Positions 1 to 11,832 are shown, counted from the stretch's first letter. The stretch: DNA of 64,000 nucleotides from Megascapheus bottae (GCA_024803745.1 JANJXV010000030.1:5103001-5167000), one strand, 5' to 3'. Numbers and translations are program-made. The notes: generated by a model not told the origin, from the letters alone.

Positions 1-1465
1 TAGAATAATAACAAATATTCTCTAACTTCTCAGGGCTTTATGAGGATCAAATAAAATGATGCACGTGAGAATGTCTTACAAACTATGACTTCCACTGGCG
101 TGCTGATTGCTATTCATCACTTGTGGCCATGGAAGAGAATCCTTGTCAATTTAGTAGCAATCCAAGGGAAACTCAGTGATTTAAGGCTTATAAGTCAACC
201 AAGTGATACAAACACCATAAATAAGAAAAGAATCACTCCATCCTAAAACAGCCCTGGTAGAGGGATGAATATAAAGTGAGACAGGATTCTATAAATTCTC
301 AGTTTCCAATTTACTGAGTTTGGACTTCCAACACGTGGGTTAAACTACTTTGCATTCATGGCTAGCCCAGAGAGTCAGCTCTTATCATTTAGTTATTATA
401 ATTACACTAGGGAACTCTGGTGATTGAGGTGCCACTGGAATCCTAACGAGGTTCTCATTGTTCCCCAAAGGATCACTTTCAACAAGATGGCAGCCCAGGA
501 AACAGCTATGCACACAGTATTCATGGTGTCTTCGAATTCGTTTCCTAAATGGACATGTTGAAGGGTCACTACTTGGTTCAACTACTTAAACATAAGAAAA
601 GTTTAAAACAATTTATCTTGATGTTACATGCCACATGAATGGGATTCGCTTGTGTTTTACCTGTACACCGAGTACCACCTTAGCCAGTGTCACCAGGAGG
701 GCATAGAAAAATCTCATCAACTCCATGGCGGTTTCATGCTAAGCATGCTTTCTAAGAACACTCACTTGTACACTGTGGTGAACGTGTGTATCCACACTGG
801 AAGAATCTATGTCTTTCCTTACTGGAAAGCTATTTGTATGTCTAACCTAGAAACGTCAGGAGCCCCCCACTTGGATGCAAGACATTTCAGACTGGAAAAC
901 CATAGACTATGCATGATGACTTCATTGGAGCGTCAATAGAAAGAGAGGGGAGGGTGTAATCCATGCAAACAGAAACAGAAGGTTCCTAACAGGCCTGAGG
1001 AGGACTAGATCCAGAAGTAAACAGAGTTTCAGAAGCATCCGATCAGAGCTGCCCACCATCTCTCAGTGAGCTTGCCAACAAATGTCACTCTGTGTGTCTC
1101 AAGACAGTATTGTCATTCAGTGACACACACAATTATAACAAATTCTTTGTTTATTAAGTCTGGTTTGAACCAGATGCAGCAGTCCAGGGTATATACAACA
1201 AACTACAGTCTCTTTTGAGGAGATCTCTATTCTGATAGGAAAGCAAACTCGGCATTACCTACACACACACACACAAAAGAATTATAATAGATAAGGTTTT
1301 GTGAATGTGAAGATACCTGGTATCTGTAGCAGCAACTACCATGCAGAACAAAGAAAGTGCCATGGACTCACCAACTTCTCTGCCAGTTTGCTCTTTTTTG
1401 CCCCACCTTGAACCTTAGCTTGGGTGTTGTTTTGATAGTGCAGTAGGGGAAAGCCTTAGTGTTGC
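1..1465. other. Unique sequence, no supported gene
   Basis: A 103-codon open frame at 628-939 has no recognisable domain and probably arises by chance. A short (AC)n lies at 1260-1276. Confidence 0.6.
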
Positions 1466-1562
1466 AGTTAGGGATAAGCCACCCAGAACTTGGACCCAGT
1501 GGTAGAAGGAAGATGCAAACACATAGAACTGTGCCATCTTCAGGGTGGGTTATCCCTAGATG
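1466..1562. repeat. Imperfect inverted repeat (hairpin-capable)
   Basis: AGGGATAAGCCACCC (1470-1484) and GGGTGGGTTATCCCT (1543-1557) are reverse complements with one mismatch; including neighbours the arms reach about 21 bases with three mismatches around a loop of about 58 bases. It could be a small DNA-transposon-type (MITE-like) remnant or chance. Confidence 0.5.
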
Positions 1563-1889
1563 CCGGGAGCTGGTTGGCTCCAAGGTCCTGTTCTTGTCCT
1601 GTTGCCTCCATACCTCAGGCTTCCTCAGACAGGCTCACTGGGCAGGGTCTCAACAGAGTTGCTTGGATTTCTATGCTAGATTATTAATTCCTAACCAGCA
1701 AGACTTTTATTCATAGTTTACCAGGTTTTTCTCCTTTCTCAGATGTGCCAGAAGAACTCCTTTCATCTGGCCCTGTGGTGCTTGAGAGGAAATGGGATTT
1801 CTGAGCCCTTATGGTAGGGGGACTCAGAGTTCTCAGTGAATGACTCAAGCCAAGCCAGCTTTTGTCCTTTGTTGTCTTGATGTGAGAAA

Positions 1890-2030
1890 ACCAGGAGAGC
1901 CTCATACTTGTTATCCTAGCTATTTGGGAAGCTGGATCATGGTTTGAGGCCAATGTGGGCAAAAAAACAAAAAAACAAAAAAGTTCATGAGATCCCCTTC
2001 TCAACCAGTGGATACAGTGACATGTGTTCT
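1890..2030 (+). mobile_element. Old composite (7SL-like) SINE fragment
   Basis: CATACTTGTTATCCTAGCTA, then GGTTTGAGGCCAATGTGGGC and GTTCATGAGATCCCC match the left half of the composite SINE seen elsewhere in the window, interrupted by an A/CA-rich insertion (about 1961-1983). The right half is missing. Confidence 0.55.
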
Positions 2031-2109
2031 CCCTCCCGGTTTCATGGGATCACCCCAGGGGCAGTTCACGGCACAGGAATGTGAGAAGACAGGAAATGAG
2101 ACCCCAGTG

Positions 2110-2318
2110 CAATAAGGGATTGGAGGAATGACTCAGTGGTAGATCATCAACTTAGAATTATAAGGCCAAATTTGAACCCTATTATCTTCAAAGATGGAAG
2201 CAAATAAAAAAAGGAAGAAAGAAAAGAAAAAGAAAGGGTCTAGGAGTCTGGCTTGCTGGTAGAGTGCTTCCCTAGCATGCATGAGGCCCTGCGTTCAATT
2301 CCTTGGTATCCAATAAAT
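2110..2318 (+). mobile_element. Two ID-like tRNA-derived SINE fragments
   Basis: The first (2114-2200) reads GGAATGACTCAGTGGTAGAT and AAATTTGAACCC, a diverged tRNA-like pair of boxes ending in A/G-rich sequence. The second (2237-2315) reads GAGTCTGGCTTGCTGGTAGA, CTAGCATGCATGAGGCCC and GTTCAATTCC, a monomeric ID element. Confidence 0.6.
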
Positions 2319-2330
2319 CAAATTCATTTC

Positions 2331-3675
2331 TAGAAGGGAAACCTGGTAAAAAGAGGAAAATAGCACCGTGTGTTAAAAATAAACTACCACAGTCTTATGC
2401 CCATTTTAAGCATGCAGTGCCCCCCCTTTAAAAGAAGTGTTAATTTATTTGGAAAATCTTGCCATCAAGTCATCAGTCCTCCTTAGTGCCAAAAATATCC
2501 ACCCCTGGAATAACAGTATAGTACTCACTAAACAAATGTGTTAAAGACATACTTCTCATGATCAATTGCCATGTTCTATTGTGAATTAATTTCACAGGTT
2601 TGACCTTTCACTTAAGAAGTTAGGGGTTCGATGGGAGTAAAACACTGTGTGGGGAGGACAGCCTTCAGAGCCTTAGTAGTGTGCTGTTAGCCATTTGCCT
2701 CCCCTTCTGTGTGTGTAAGAAGATCTAGAAAGGAGGGTCGTGTTCTGGGGATGAAATGCCTTCCCTTGTACACAAATGACCTCACTGTTGTGACAACACA
2801 GAGAACACCTGTTCCTGAGCTTTAGTCCCGCTTTGCCTTTCTGCCTTTTGAAGAAGACTTGCTGAAGCAATGATCTCAGGACACAGCAATCTGAGCTTCC
2901 AGGATATAAATATAGACACATCCCACTTTCTCTCCTTGCGGGGACCATACTGCTTAAGCTCACGGAGGTGAGACAAGTCTGATCACCTTCTATAAGACTC
3001 TTATTCTTAGGGAGACTTTGACTGCGCTGAAGTCATTGAAATTTTTATTTTGTCTGTATCAAAAGCTCTCAGACCTAAGGTGTAGAGCCTTCACAGAATG
3101 CATTTAAATTTTATGATCCAGCCACACACCAGGAGTCCACAGTTTTATAGGAAGTACTCCACTGGTGTTTTATTTCAGCAACCAAGAAAGATGAGTTATG
3201 AATATTTGTTTGTGGAAGAGCATCTTTTCTGCTTAGCTGATAGGAGCATCTTTTTTGTTTGTTCTGATCAATGTCAGCAGCCAACCCTTAAAAAGTAACA
3301 ATATATAAAAAGTGTCATAGATTTGGCTTCAGTAACTTAATTAATTTAGTCCATTTGGGAGTAGATGACAAGGCCTTTTTTCTTCATAAACCTTCATTGA
3401 TCCTCTTAAAATAGCGCTGACACAGGGGAAGTAATTCAAATTGATGGCAGATAAAGTTGTAGTTCAGGTCAAGATCTGAAACAAGCCAGGCTGTCATCAG
3501 CATTAAGCCACTCCAGTGTATTAAGAGTAGACAAACTCAGGTGTTGCCTTTTATTGGGAAATTAATATCATGATGGTAATGTTTTCAAAGCGTTTTTCTT
3601 AGTGTGCTGGAAACAAGTAAACTCTTAACCTCAAGTTTTCTTGGCTGAGATGGTAAAAGCTGAAACTTGAACTTG
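2331..3675. other. Unique sequence, nothing recognised
   Basis: No repeat family, RNA gene or convincing exon is seen; overlapping minus-strand frames near 2.7-2.97 kb are short and featureless. Confidence 0.55.
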
Positions 3676-3790
3676 AAAATAGCAGGTGCATCGTACTCAT
3701 AAACTGAAATGCTGAATTGAAACCCCTCTGTACAAGTTCGTAAAGTTATTTTTCACTAAAAATAATATAAAATAGTAAAAAAAAAAGAAT
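3676..3790 (+). mobile_element. LINE-1-like 3' end fragment
   Basis: ATAAACTGAAATGCTGAATT, GAAACCCCTCTGTACAAG and an A-rich end parallel 19597-19720 and 23330-23480 and the antisense copy at 46925. I infer a rodent L1 3' UTR; only the terminal part is present. Confidence 0.55.
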
Positions 3791-4170
3791 GCAACAGTGG
3801 CAGAAAAATATAAGTACTAGGCCTTTCTTGAGGGCAGAGATATTCAACAAGACCCAAGAAGTGGGTCTAAACTAGCTTCTGGATTGGCCCGGCAGGAAGC
3901 AAGGCCTGCCCCCACGCTGTGCTGGATCCCAAACTCCCACTAACTCTGATGTAGAAGAGTTCATGGCTTGAGTCTTGGTCCCCACAGATGGCTTCCTGCC
4001 CAAGCTAGGTCCACGGAAGAAGTGGGTTTTGTGACTCCTTTGCCAGCTAACAAATATCCTTTCTCCACCCCACATACTCTAAGACTTCATAGTGATTTAT
4101 ATATCCATTTTAATATAGTTCCATCATTGTGCTTGATGAAATTGACATATTTTATCATCTAATATATTAT

Positions 4171-4408
4171 CTTTTTTGTGTGTGTGGGTTGTGGGGCTTG
4201 AACTCTGCACCTGGGCGCTGTCCCTGAGCTTGTTAGCTAAAGGTTCCCGCCCTATCCCTGAGCCACAGCTCCACTTCCCATTTTCCAGTGGTTAATTGGA
4301 AATAAGAGTCTCATGTTCTTTAGTGCCTGGCTGGCTTTTGAGCCATGATCCTCAGATCTCAGCCTCCAGAGTAGCTAGGATTACAGGTATGAGCCACCTT
4401 GCCCATCA
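4171..4408 (-). mobile_element. Composite 7SL-left / tRNA-like-right SINE, antisense, full length
   Basis: The antisense order is right half first: GGGCTTGAACTCTGCACCTG, TGAGCCACAGCTCCACTTCC, CAGTGGTTAATTGGAAATAA, then left half GCCATGATCCTCAGATCTCA, GTAGCTAGGATTACAGGTAT, GAGCCACCTTGCCC. It spans the whole element at moderate divergence. Confidence 0.8.
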
Positions 4409-5410
4409 CATTGCCATTTTTTAAAAAAAAAATAAGAATCATTTCCCCCAGGTCTCTGCCCAATAGCCAGTTTATATAATTATGAGTCCAGCTCACTTCT
4501 GTTGTTCTGAAACCAACCCTAGCTGGACTTAGTAAATAATTCACTCAATGTAAAATGTCTCCTTTTTAAAATATAAGCACAATCCTATTACTACATTTCA
4601 AAAATTAGCAATGATGATTTATTCTGTAGCTACTTCAAAAGGGTTCTGATTCTCTGATTGCAAGTATATGTGTATGCAGATTCACAGGATCTGTATGTAT
4701 ATCCATGGCTGATTTCTTTGGCTCAGGATCCCAACATTATATTTGGTTAATAGGCCTGTCTCTTTTTCTTTTTTAATTCTACTTTTTAAAAACTTATAAT
4801 TAACTAGATTCCTGATTTTGCAGCTTTCTACACTTGATTTTAATAATTGCTCATCCATGATAGCTTCTATCGCTTTCTGTGTTCCTGTAAGCTGGTAAGT
4901 AAATTTAAACTCATCCGTTCCAAAACATTTGCCACTAGTATCTGTTGATACTACACATTTGAATGTGGCTTCCAAAACCAAGGAAGTGAGTTCTAAATTT
5001 TATTTGACTTAAATTAATGCAAATTTTAAAACCAATACTCTATTTAGTTATTGGAAAGCTTTCAAGTATGATTAGAACTGTGATTGGAACAGCTGTGGTA
5101 TGTGAATTCACTTTTTTTAAGCTGTATATTTTATAAAATCTAAATATAGATTGTTTTTCCAATGAAAAGTTTCCCAGCCAAAGTGAGATATATACTGTAA
5201 GTATAAACCACACAGTGTTTCAGAGAAAGGCTATGAGAAGTATAGAAATTAAGGCATCCATTTTTTGCATTGATTGTATTATAAAATTATACTGAGATAT
5301 ATTGTGTTAAGTAAAATATCACCAGTGTTGCTTCTTTCTTTTTACCTTTTTAAAGCTGTTAACAGAAAATTTGATTTCTCTCTGGCTTGCATTACATTTC
5401 TGCTAAACAG
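4409..5410. other. Unique AT-rich sequence with one unassigned minus-strand frame
   Basis: A 99-codon minus-strand open frame (4682-4981) reads FGTDEFKFTYQLTGTQKAIE in the middle and has normal amino-acid complexity. No family is recognised, and no splice borders or polyadenylation signal frame it convincingly, so it is not called as a gene. Confidence 0.45.
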
Positions 5411-5505
5411 CGCAGATGCAGATTGGGGTGGGGAGATTGGAACAATTTATAGGAGTGTCTGTGTGCCTCCGAGCACCTACCACAGGAACCACGGGACAAG
5501 TGACG
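5411..5505 (+). other. Possible small exon upstream of the 405-bp segment
   Basis: The segment lies between a pyrimidine-rich stretch ending CTAAACAG and a donor-like GACG|GTGAGC. Two frames are open across it: one gives GRLEQFIGVSVCLRAPTTG-like residues and would join in phase to the 72-codon frame starting at 5585; the other gives ADADWGGEIGTIYRSVCVPP and would join to a shorter frame in the next segment. The implied intron is only 79 bases, near the lower limit for mammals, which weakens the call. An alternative acceptor (GATGCAG) would start it at 5422. No protein family is recognised. Confidence 0.18.
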
Positions 5506-5584
5506 GTGAGCTTTTAGAATTGCAGTAATTGGGCCATCAGCCTAGAACTGTCAAGTTTTCTATCAACTCCTTTTTTCTCATCAG

Positions 5585-5989
5585 GTTTTTCACCACCTTT
5601 CATCAAGAAGCAGATTCAAGGAACATCGACATTCTATCGGAAGCTTCACAGAGGAAAGTGCACTGGACTGCTTCAGAAAGGATAATACTGTAAAATTAGA
5701 AAATGAACCAAAATATCAGATGGTTCCGCGAGATTTAAATAATAACTCTGTTCAATTGAACGAGACTTCCAAATTACTAATTAATATGAAAAAGATAAGT
5801 TAGTTCGAGATGTCTTACACTTCTGAACAAGTTAAGACAATGAAATTATTGGAAGATACTCATTACCTAGATTCTAATTCGACGGGTTTAAGCCACAGAC
5901 TCACCCAGGAGTTGGCAGTTGGGAGAATTTACATCCGACACGTCACGTGATAAAGTTAGCAATGAGCTTCTCCCACCCAGAGTTTGGAT
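5585..5989 (+). other. Possible decayed or unrecognised coding exon (405 bp)
   Basis: A strong 3' splice-site pattern (CTCCTTTTTTCTCATCAG) precedes base 5585, and a consensus donor (GAT|GTAAGT) follows base 5989. From 5585 a frame without stops runs 72 codons; fragments read FKEHRHSIGSFTEES and KLENEPKYQMVPRDLNNN. A TAG at 5801-5803 is followed in the same frame by 48 more open codons (FEMSYTSEQVKTMKLLEDTH near the start) to a TGA at 5948. If one base is skipped near 5908-5912, a further open stretch (LGEFTSDTSRDKVSNELLPP) leads almost to the donor. The amino-acid composition is ordinary and not low-complexity. I do not recognise the protein. It could be an exon of a unitary pseudogene, part of a diverged retrocopy, or a chance open frame; the combination of length, splice borders and frame continuity makes pure chance less attractive. 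There is no ATG near the start, so it would be internal. Confidence 0.35.
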
Positions 5990-6901
5990 GTAAGTAGGAA
6001 TATAGCCACTGTACTAGATGAAACGACAGGATTAATGATATTTATTTTAACAGCTCAAATATAGGGAACTTTAATATGCAGTTAATACATTTTTACAGAA
6101 ACAGGAAAGAGATCTCACTTCATGGAAAAAAGCAAGCTTCATAATCCTTTACAGACACATATCTGAATATAAATCTGTAACTATAGCTATATATGCAAAT
6201 AAATCTACACATACATATGAATATATACATATATATTTCAATTATAAATAGAAAGTAAATATAGCTACAAATATAATGACATTTGTTGGTTTATATTCAC
6301 GCTCATCCAATGACAGGGGAGAGTCATAGAAATTACATTGTGGATGGCTTAGTATAATTACATTTCAAATTACATAGAAGAATTTCTTTAAATTTACCAA
6401 ATTTTACAAATTATAAAAGAGCCACTGGTTTTTGCTTCCTTTAAAAGCCAGAGATATAATCATAATTTCTGCCGACCATTACAGTTTCCAGGGACAGCAT
6501 CTATAGAATGAGGGCCACTCATTTATATCGGGCGCTAATTGAATAAAGGAAAATGCCATCCCAAAATATCATGTCCTAGATGATGACAGGTATTAAGTTC
6601 CACTGGAACAGATGGTGCAAATGCGTCTATAAATGGGTGGGAAATAGATTCAGGAGCCTTTCTATTATTTTGTCACTCTAATTCAAAGTACACCTGTGCA
6701 GATTCATTTATCCCCCTCCGAATCATTTATTCCTCTCCAGAAACAAACACGATGTGCAAACAAAGGGATTGCACGTGAAGGTGGAACGGGGATTGGGTGA
6801 CTCAGGGGCAAACTGTGCAGGCAGAGCACCGTGGAGAGGTAGAATTGTCCAATACCCTGCTGTTTCCAGCACCACATATTAAAAAAAAACATTAACAAAA
6901 C
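5990..6901. other. AT-rich unique sequence
   Basis: Includes a TATA-rich stretch at about 6170-6250. No gene or clear repeat is seen. Confidence 0.55.
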
Positions 6902-7147
6902 CGGGCACCACTGGCTCAGGCTTGTCATCGCAGATACTCAGGAGGCCGAGGCTCCTGGTTTGAAGACAGCCTGAACGGGAACATCAGTCCTCGATCCTTA
7001 TATCCAATTAATCAATGACAACAAAGCAAAACAAAACAGAAGCGGAGCTGTGGCTCAAGTGGTAGAGCAGACAGAGGGGGGAGAGGGAGAGAGAGGCTCA
7101 GAGATAGCGCTAAGCCCTGAGTTAAAACTCTAGGATGGGCAGCAAAA
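6902..7147 (+). mobile_element. Composite SINE with internal purine insertion
   Basis: CCGGGCACCACTGGCTCAGG, ATACTCAGGAGGCCGAGG, TATCCAATTAATCAATGA and GGAGCTGTGGCTCAAGTGG mark both halves. A (GGGGAGAGA)-type purine expansion at about 7073-7100 interrupts the right half before CCCTGAGTTAAAACTC. Confidence 0.75.
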
Positions 7148-9560
7148 ACTTTCTTTACAAACAAAAATGTTTTTCATTTGCTTATACAAAATCTGCCGTC
7201 AACACTTTTAAGACAAGCTCCTAAGGTAGAGCAGTCGTGGGTAGCTTCTTTTGTTTTGTCAACTGGCATTATAGAAGCCAAACTTGTCTACCATGTCTTT
7301 GCAAGTACAGGAGTAAGCAAGTGGGGGTTTTGGCCAGAAAAATAAAATGAGGGCAGGGAGGGGCTGATGGCAGAGACTTAGACATTTTATTTCACTTTGG
7401 GAAAAAAAAAAGACTTCCCAGTTCATAATGGGGGGAAAAAAAGCCTTCATTGTACTGCTGCTGAGGCGTCCAGAGGCGTGATATCAGGGGTGGGGGGGTC
7501 AAGTCCCTGACTCACCCCTGCAGCTTGGAAACAGAGTCCAGGACTGAGGTACCACCTCAAGTCAGGGTCCCTGAGGAGGATATTAAGGAGGAAATAATCC
7601 TTCAGTACAAACTACTTGCTTGTGAGTGAGAACTGCTGTAAGCAAATGTCTCGTGTCATAGACGTTGCACGTCTTAACTTGAACGTGTGAATGAGCCTTG
7701 TTTGAGACATGCTCCCCGCCCCCCTCACAACCACCAGGCCCTGCCTAGAAGGCAGGGGGCCAGCTGAAGGTCAAAGAGGAAATGAGTGTGTAACAGAACA
7801 CATTCCGTGGCCACGCTCGCCTGATGAAAACATCCTCTCTGCATGGAGACCTTCACTTCAGCCCTGGGGGGGTCAGGGGGCTTGGTCTTCGCAGGATGTG
7901 GTGAGTGCACCAGGATGGAGAGTGAGGTTCCGAATTTGACAGCTCACTGATCCAGCCACTTCCTCAGTCAAGTCCAACTAGTTGATGAGCTGGCTTTGGA
8001 TGCCCACTGGTTCCTTCTTTTGTAAAGTGATGACTTAAAGGGCCATTGTCTGGGCCCTGGTTCAGAACGCAAGGGCCTGGTGCAAAGTTAGCAAGGTCTT
8101 CCGTGAATCTACAAACTGTGTAAACCTGGGCCATTCCTTTACCCCAGCTTTCATCTTCATCCAAACAAAAGAGGCTTCATGTTTCAGCACTTGATCAGGA
8201 CATTTTTCTCCCCACTCCTGTCAGTATTATCATTCACCCCTCTGCCTGTTGAGTACGGGTAAGAATAATAAATATGCAAGCCTAGACTGCTTCCCTACCT
8301 CTCATCGGTCCCTTTACTGCCACCATTCCTTCTCCAGAACCGTTTCCTTAACTGATGAGAAGTGTACATTGTATGGCAATAGTTCTATGGTTGTGTTGTG
8401 CCTCTGGTATTAACTGATGTCACCTCTGTTTTCTTCTTATGGATGGTATAATGCTACTGTCACTATTGACTCTAAAGGTGACTTGAGTGTCACTATTAGA
8501 ATTTCATCCTTTGATGGCCCATTTGTTGGAAACTTAAATTCAAAAACAAATATGTTGGAATAAAAAAGACTCATTAACCCAGCCCTGAGTCAAGTGCCCA
8601 ACGCTGGAATGAACAAATATGGGTCACATCCTTGTAAGTTAAGAACGTGTTAGATGCTTTCTGTGACAGATATGGTTAGAGAAGCAGGGGAAATGTGAGT
8701 GGATGTACAGAACGGGAATGTGTGAGCGGGAGGTGAAAGATAGCTAGGCAAGGAGGTAGATTAAACAAATAGATGGAAATATAGAAAGTTGATAGATACA
8801 AGTTATAAACATATAATAAGCACATGCTAGATAAAATCTCTGACCAAAAGTAGCAAAACAGAAACATGAACAATAGAGTAAGTATTGGAGAAAATCCTTA
8901 TGTAAGAGTCTAGAAAATATATGGCGTAGAAAAGTTTGAGTTTATCAGTAAACAAGTAAAATAGTATTCTATATTTTCATTAAATAAAAGAAAAGTGCAT
9001 ATTATTTTTCCAGAGCACTTTGCCAGATTTAAATAGAAGAGGATCCTCTGGGTAGTTTTTAGGTTATTTGCTCAATAAATCTCAGTTATTCTATACCAAG
9101 GCAGAAGGGAAAGCCCATTCTCAGCTCTAGAATAGAGAAACACACTAGCACGGTAAGAGTGGACATGATAATCCACGCTGATATTTCCAAGGCCAAAAGC
9201 ACTTCTCAAAGGTAGACAATTGCAAAGCCAGTGAGCTGGGGCTGGGATTTCTGATGCCCATGAGTCTGTCTTTTATACAGACATAACTTCCAAATATGTA
9301 CAGCAGAAATATCAGAAATGCCTTCCAAGGCAGGCAAGGAATGGAAGCCAGAGAAGAGGCTGGTGTTGGCAAGTGGAGTGTGGAAAGTGTATGGTCTGCC
9401 CAAACACTCAAAGGCCTCTGGGATTTTGTTGCTTTCACACTGGACTGTCTAGGTCATTCCAAACTTCATTGTATAAGCTATATTGACATCCCTCACTTGG
9501 TAATCTCTGACAGTATAAAAGGATTCATGTTTTGGGAATTTTTTCATATATATGATATAT
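7148..9560. other. Unique sequence, nothing recognised
   Basis: Contains short G-rich patches near 7485 and an A/G-rich minus-strand shadow near 8.7-8.87 kb. Opposing open frames at 9145-9440 have no domain signs. Confidence 0.5.
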
Positions 9561-9659
9561 ATCCTCTTCTTTTCTTCCTTTTCCTCCTCCTTTCTTTTTC
9601 TTCTTCTCTCATCCTCATCCTCCTCTTGTTTCTCTTCTCTCTACTACTAGGTCTCTCTG

Positions 9660-9663
<4 letters not shown>

Positions 9664-9708
<45 letters not shown>

Positions 9709-9727
9709 CTGTCTGTCTGTCTGTCTC
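9664..9727. repeat. (TG)n then (TCTG)n microsatellite
   Basis: About 43 bases of pure TG, then TCTG units, preceded by about 100 bases of pyrimidine-rich sequence (from 9560). Long apparent reading frames here are artefacts of the repeat. Confidence 0.95.
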
Positions 9728-9769
9728 TGGCTTTCTCTCATTTGTTGAGCTGTTTATGTGTTTTGTGAC

Positions 9770-9876
9770 CGAATTACACTGTGTAGCCCAAGATGGTCAT
9801 GAATTCATGATCAAACTGCCTCATCTTCCTGAGTGTTGGGATTATGGGTGTGAGTTATTACATCTGACTCACATAT
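9770..9876 (-). mobile_element. B1-like SINE, antisense
   Basis: TGTGTAGCCCAAGATGGTCA, TCATCTTCCTGAGTGTTGGG, ATTATGGGTGTGAGTTATTA follow the antisense B1 pattern (7SL-derived). Confidence 0.75.
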
Positions 9877-10240
9877 GATTCTTCCCTCAAACAAAAAGAT
9901 TCTGAGTTTGAAGAGAAGTGGGGGGTGGGTGGGGGGATGCAAACAAGAATCCAATGTGTATCCTATGAAATTATAGTGAGGGAAAGGGTGGGTAGGGAAG
10001 GAATGAGTGAGAATGTTGAAATGGATGTCACTGATGGAAGATATATTGCATTCATAAAGTGCTTTGTTAAATGGAAACGTCTTTGTACATCTAAAAATGC
10101 TAATTTAAAAATTAAACAGATTCTGAGAAGTAGTGACTAGCCTTAAATTCAGTAGTGCTCTTATACACAAGTAAAAAGTACATCATATCCACAAACGTAT
10201 TTACCCACGGGAGGTACATTCTTTCTGTCTCTGGCTCTGC

Positions 10241-10339
10241 CTTTCACTCTGTTTCTCTGTCTCTCTGTCTCTCTGTCTCTGTCTCTCTGTCTCTGTCTCT
10301 CTGTCTCTGTCTCTCTGTCTCTCTCTGTCTCTCTCTGTC

Positions 10340-10407
<68 letters not shown>

Positions 10408-10408
10408 A
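10241..10408. repeat. (CTGT/CT)n - (CA)n compound microsatellite
   Basis: CT and CTGT units for about 140 bases, ending in (CA)13. No coding significance. Confidence 0.95.
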
Positions 10409-10754
10409 TCACTTGTATAATTCGCTCCTTGAAATAGGTAAGGTAGGATCATGTCAGTGGGTGCTGTTGATACTTCCTGACATGCTATACTGAATCTGGA
10501 CACATATTTTGCACCAGCACAGTATTTAGCCACACACTGAGCTTATTGAGCCCTGGAAATCTGACATGGAAGAAATGAGATGTGCAGGTAAGTATAAAAT
10601 ATATGCACATTCCCAGGATCTACTACAAAGTCAAAAATTAGTAATTGCTTATATCAACTTCATATTAAAATGACGACCAATGTAAGTTTAAATAAAATGT
10701 CATTAAAACAAGATGGCCTGCACTTCTTTTACTTTTTAAATATGGTACCTGACT

Positions 10755-11135
10755 TTACTTTCCACTGCTGCAACAAAATATTCCTGGCCAATTACCTTAT
10801 AACAGAAAGAATTTTATGTAGCTCTTGATTTTGGAAGTCAAAGAGCATGACTGACACCAGCCCAACCACTCATGAGGCCCTGGAAGTTGTTCCATATGGA
10901 GTCAAAAAGCTGGAAAGGAAGCAAGTGCAGGCAAGTGAGAGCTCATGATAGGACAGGAAGCAAGAAAGCCAGCCATGGAAGCCCAAATGAGTATTCAACA
11001 GCCCACTGTCTCGGTATTTAATGCACCTCTTTCAAATAAAAACAAATCTTCCTACCTTTCTCACTTTAAATACCTCTTAATATTCCCATCACTCTTCCAC
11101 GTATTACTTTGGGGTTCAAGGCTCAGCATGGATTC
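10755..11135 (-). mobile_element. MaLR-like (MLT1-class) LTR fragment, tentative
   Basis: CCACTGCTGCAACAAAATAT, ATTACCTTATAACAGAAAGA and later GAGGCCCTGGAAGTTG, CTTAATATTCCCATCAC and ATTACTTTGGGGTTCAAG resemble the antisense of old non-autonomous LTR elements shared by mammals. There is no coding capacity. The assignment is from memory of the general pattern and could be wrong. Confidence 0.4.
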
Positions 11136-11470
11136 TGTTGCTGGCAAACCATTGTAGATAGTTACTAGAAATGTCAAAACTCCGTTCGTGGCTCGGGTTC
11201 TATTTCTATTGGGTGCTGTTAGAGTAGACGACAAGAGCAGATGGAGCTGTTCTGATGGAAAATTCTTCCTGCTGCTCATTCTAACTTGGAGTTTGAGCTT
11301 CAGTATCCATTACTTTATTTATCATATATTCTGCATATCGAGTCAGCCACCAGACAGGAACATCTGGTTTTTCTTATGCTCTCCTCTCTGTATGCCCATG
11401 TGAACATCACTGGGGTTCAGACTATGCAGGCATGCGTCTTGTCTGATGACTGGCCCTGGCACATCAGAGT

Positions 11471-11473
<3 letters not shown>

Positions 11474-11519
<46 letters not shown>
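11474..11519. repeat. (AC)n microsatellite
   Basis: 46 bases of uninterrupted AC. Confidence 0.95.
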
Positions 11520-11524
<5 letters not shown>

Positions 11525-11830
11525 GCATAGAATCAGACAAGCTTCTTCTTAAGCGCTGAATTCACCCACTTGAAAATTTTTGACGAGGAATGAACAGCAA
11601 TGAACTTACCAAACAAAAAGATAAAAAACAAAACTGCCTCTCCCCTACCACATTCTAGAGAATGAGCTCTTCAAGCTCTCCGCCACCCGTGGAAGGATTC
11701 CAGATTCCTTGGTTTCTTCATCAAAGCCTTCACAAGTGGGTCTGGTAAGCATCTTTATCCCCAGCCAACATCCATGGAAACTTGAGTCTTGCTCAATCAT
11801 TCTCAAGGCTGCTCAACCTGATTTTCTCGT

Positions 11831-11832
<2 letters not shown>

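Noticed and set aside
2237..2315. tRNA gene
   Set aside because: Box-like motifs belong to an ID-type SINE; no full cloverleaf or terminator is seen. The same applies to the other ID-like elements.
10540..10587. Exon ending at the strong donor GTGCAG|GTAAGTATAA
   Set aside because: No convincing acceptor or open coding frame upstream.
10755..11135. Endogenous retrovirus with coding genes
   Set aside because: Only LTR-like similarity was suspected; no retroviral coding motif could be seen in any frame.
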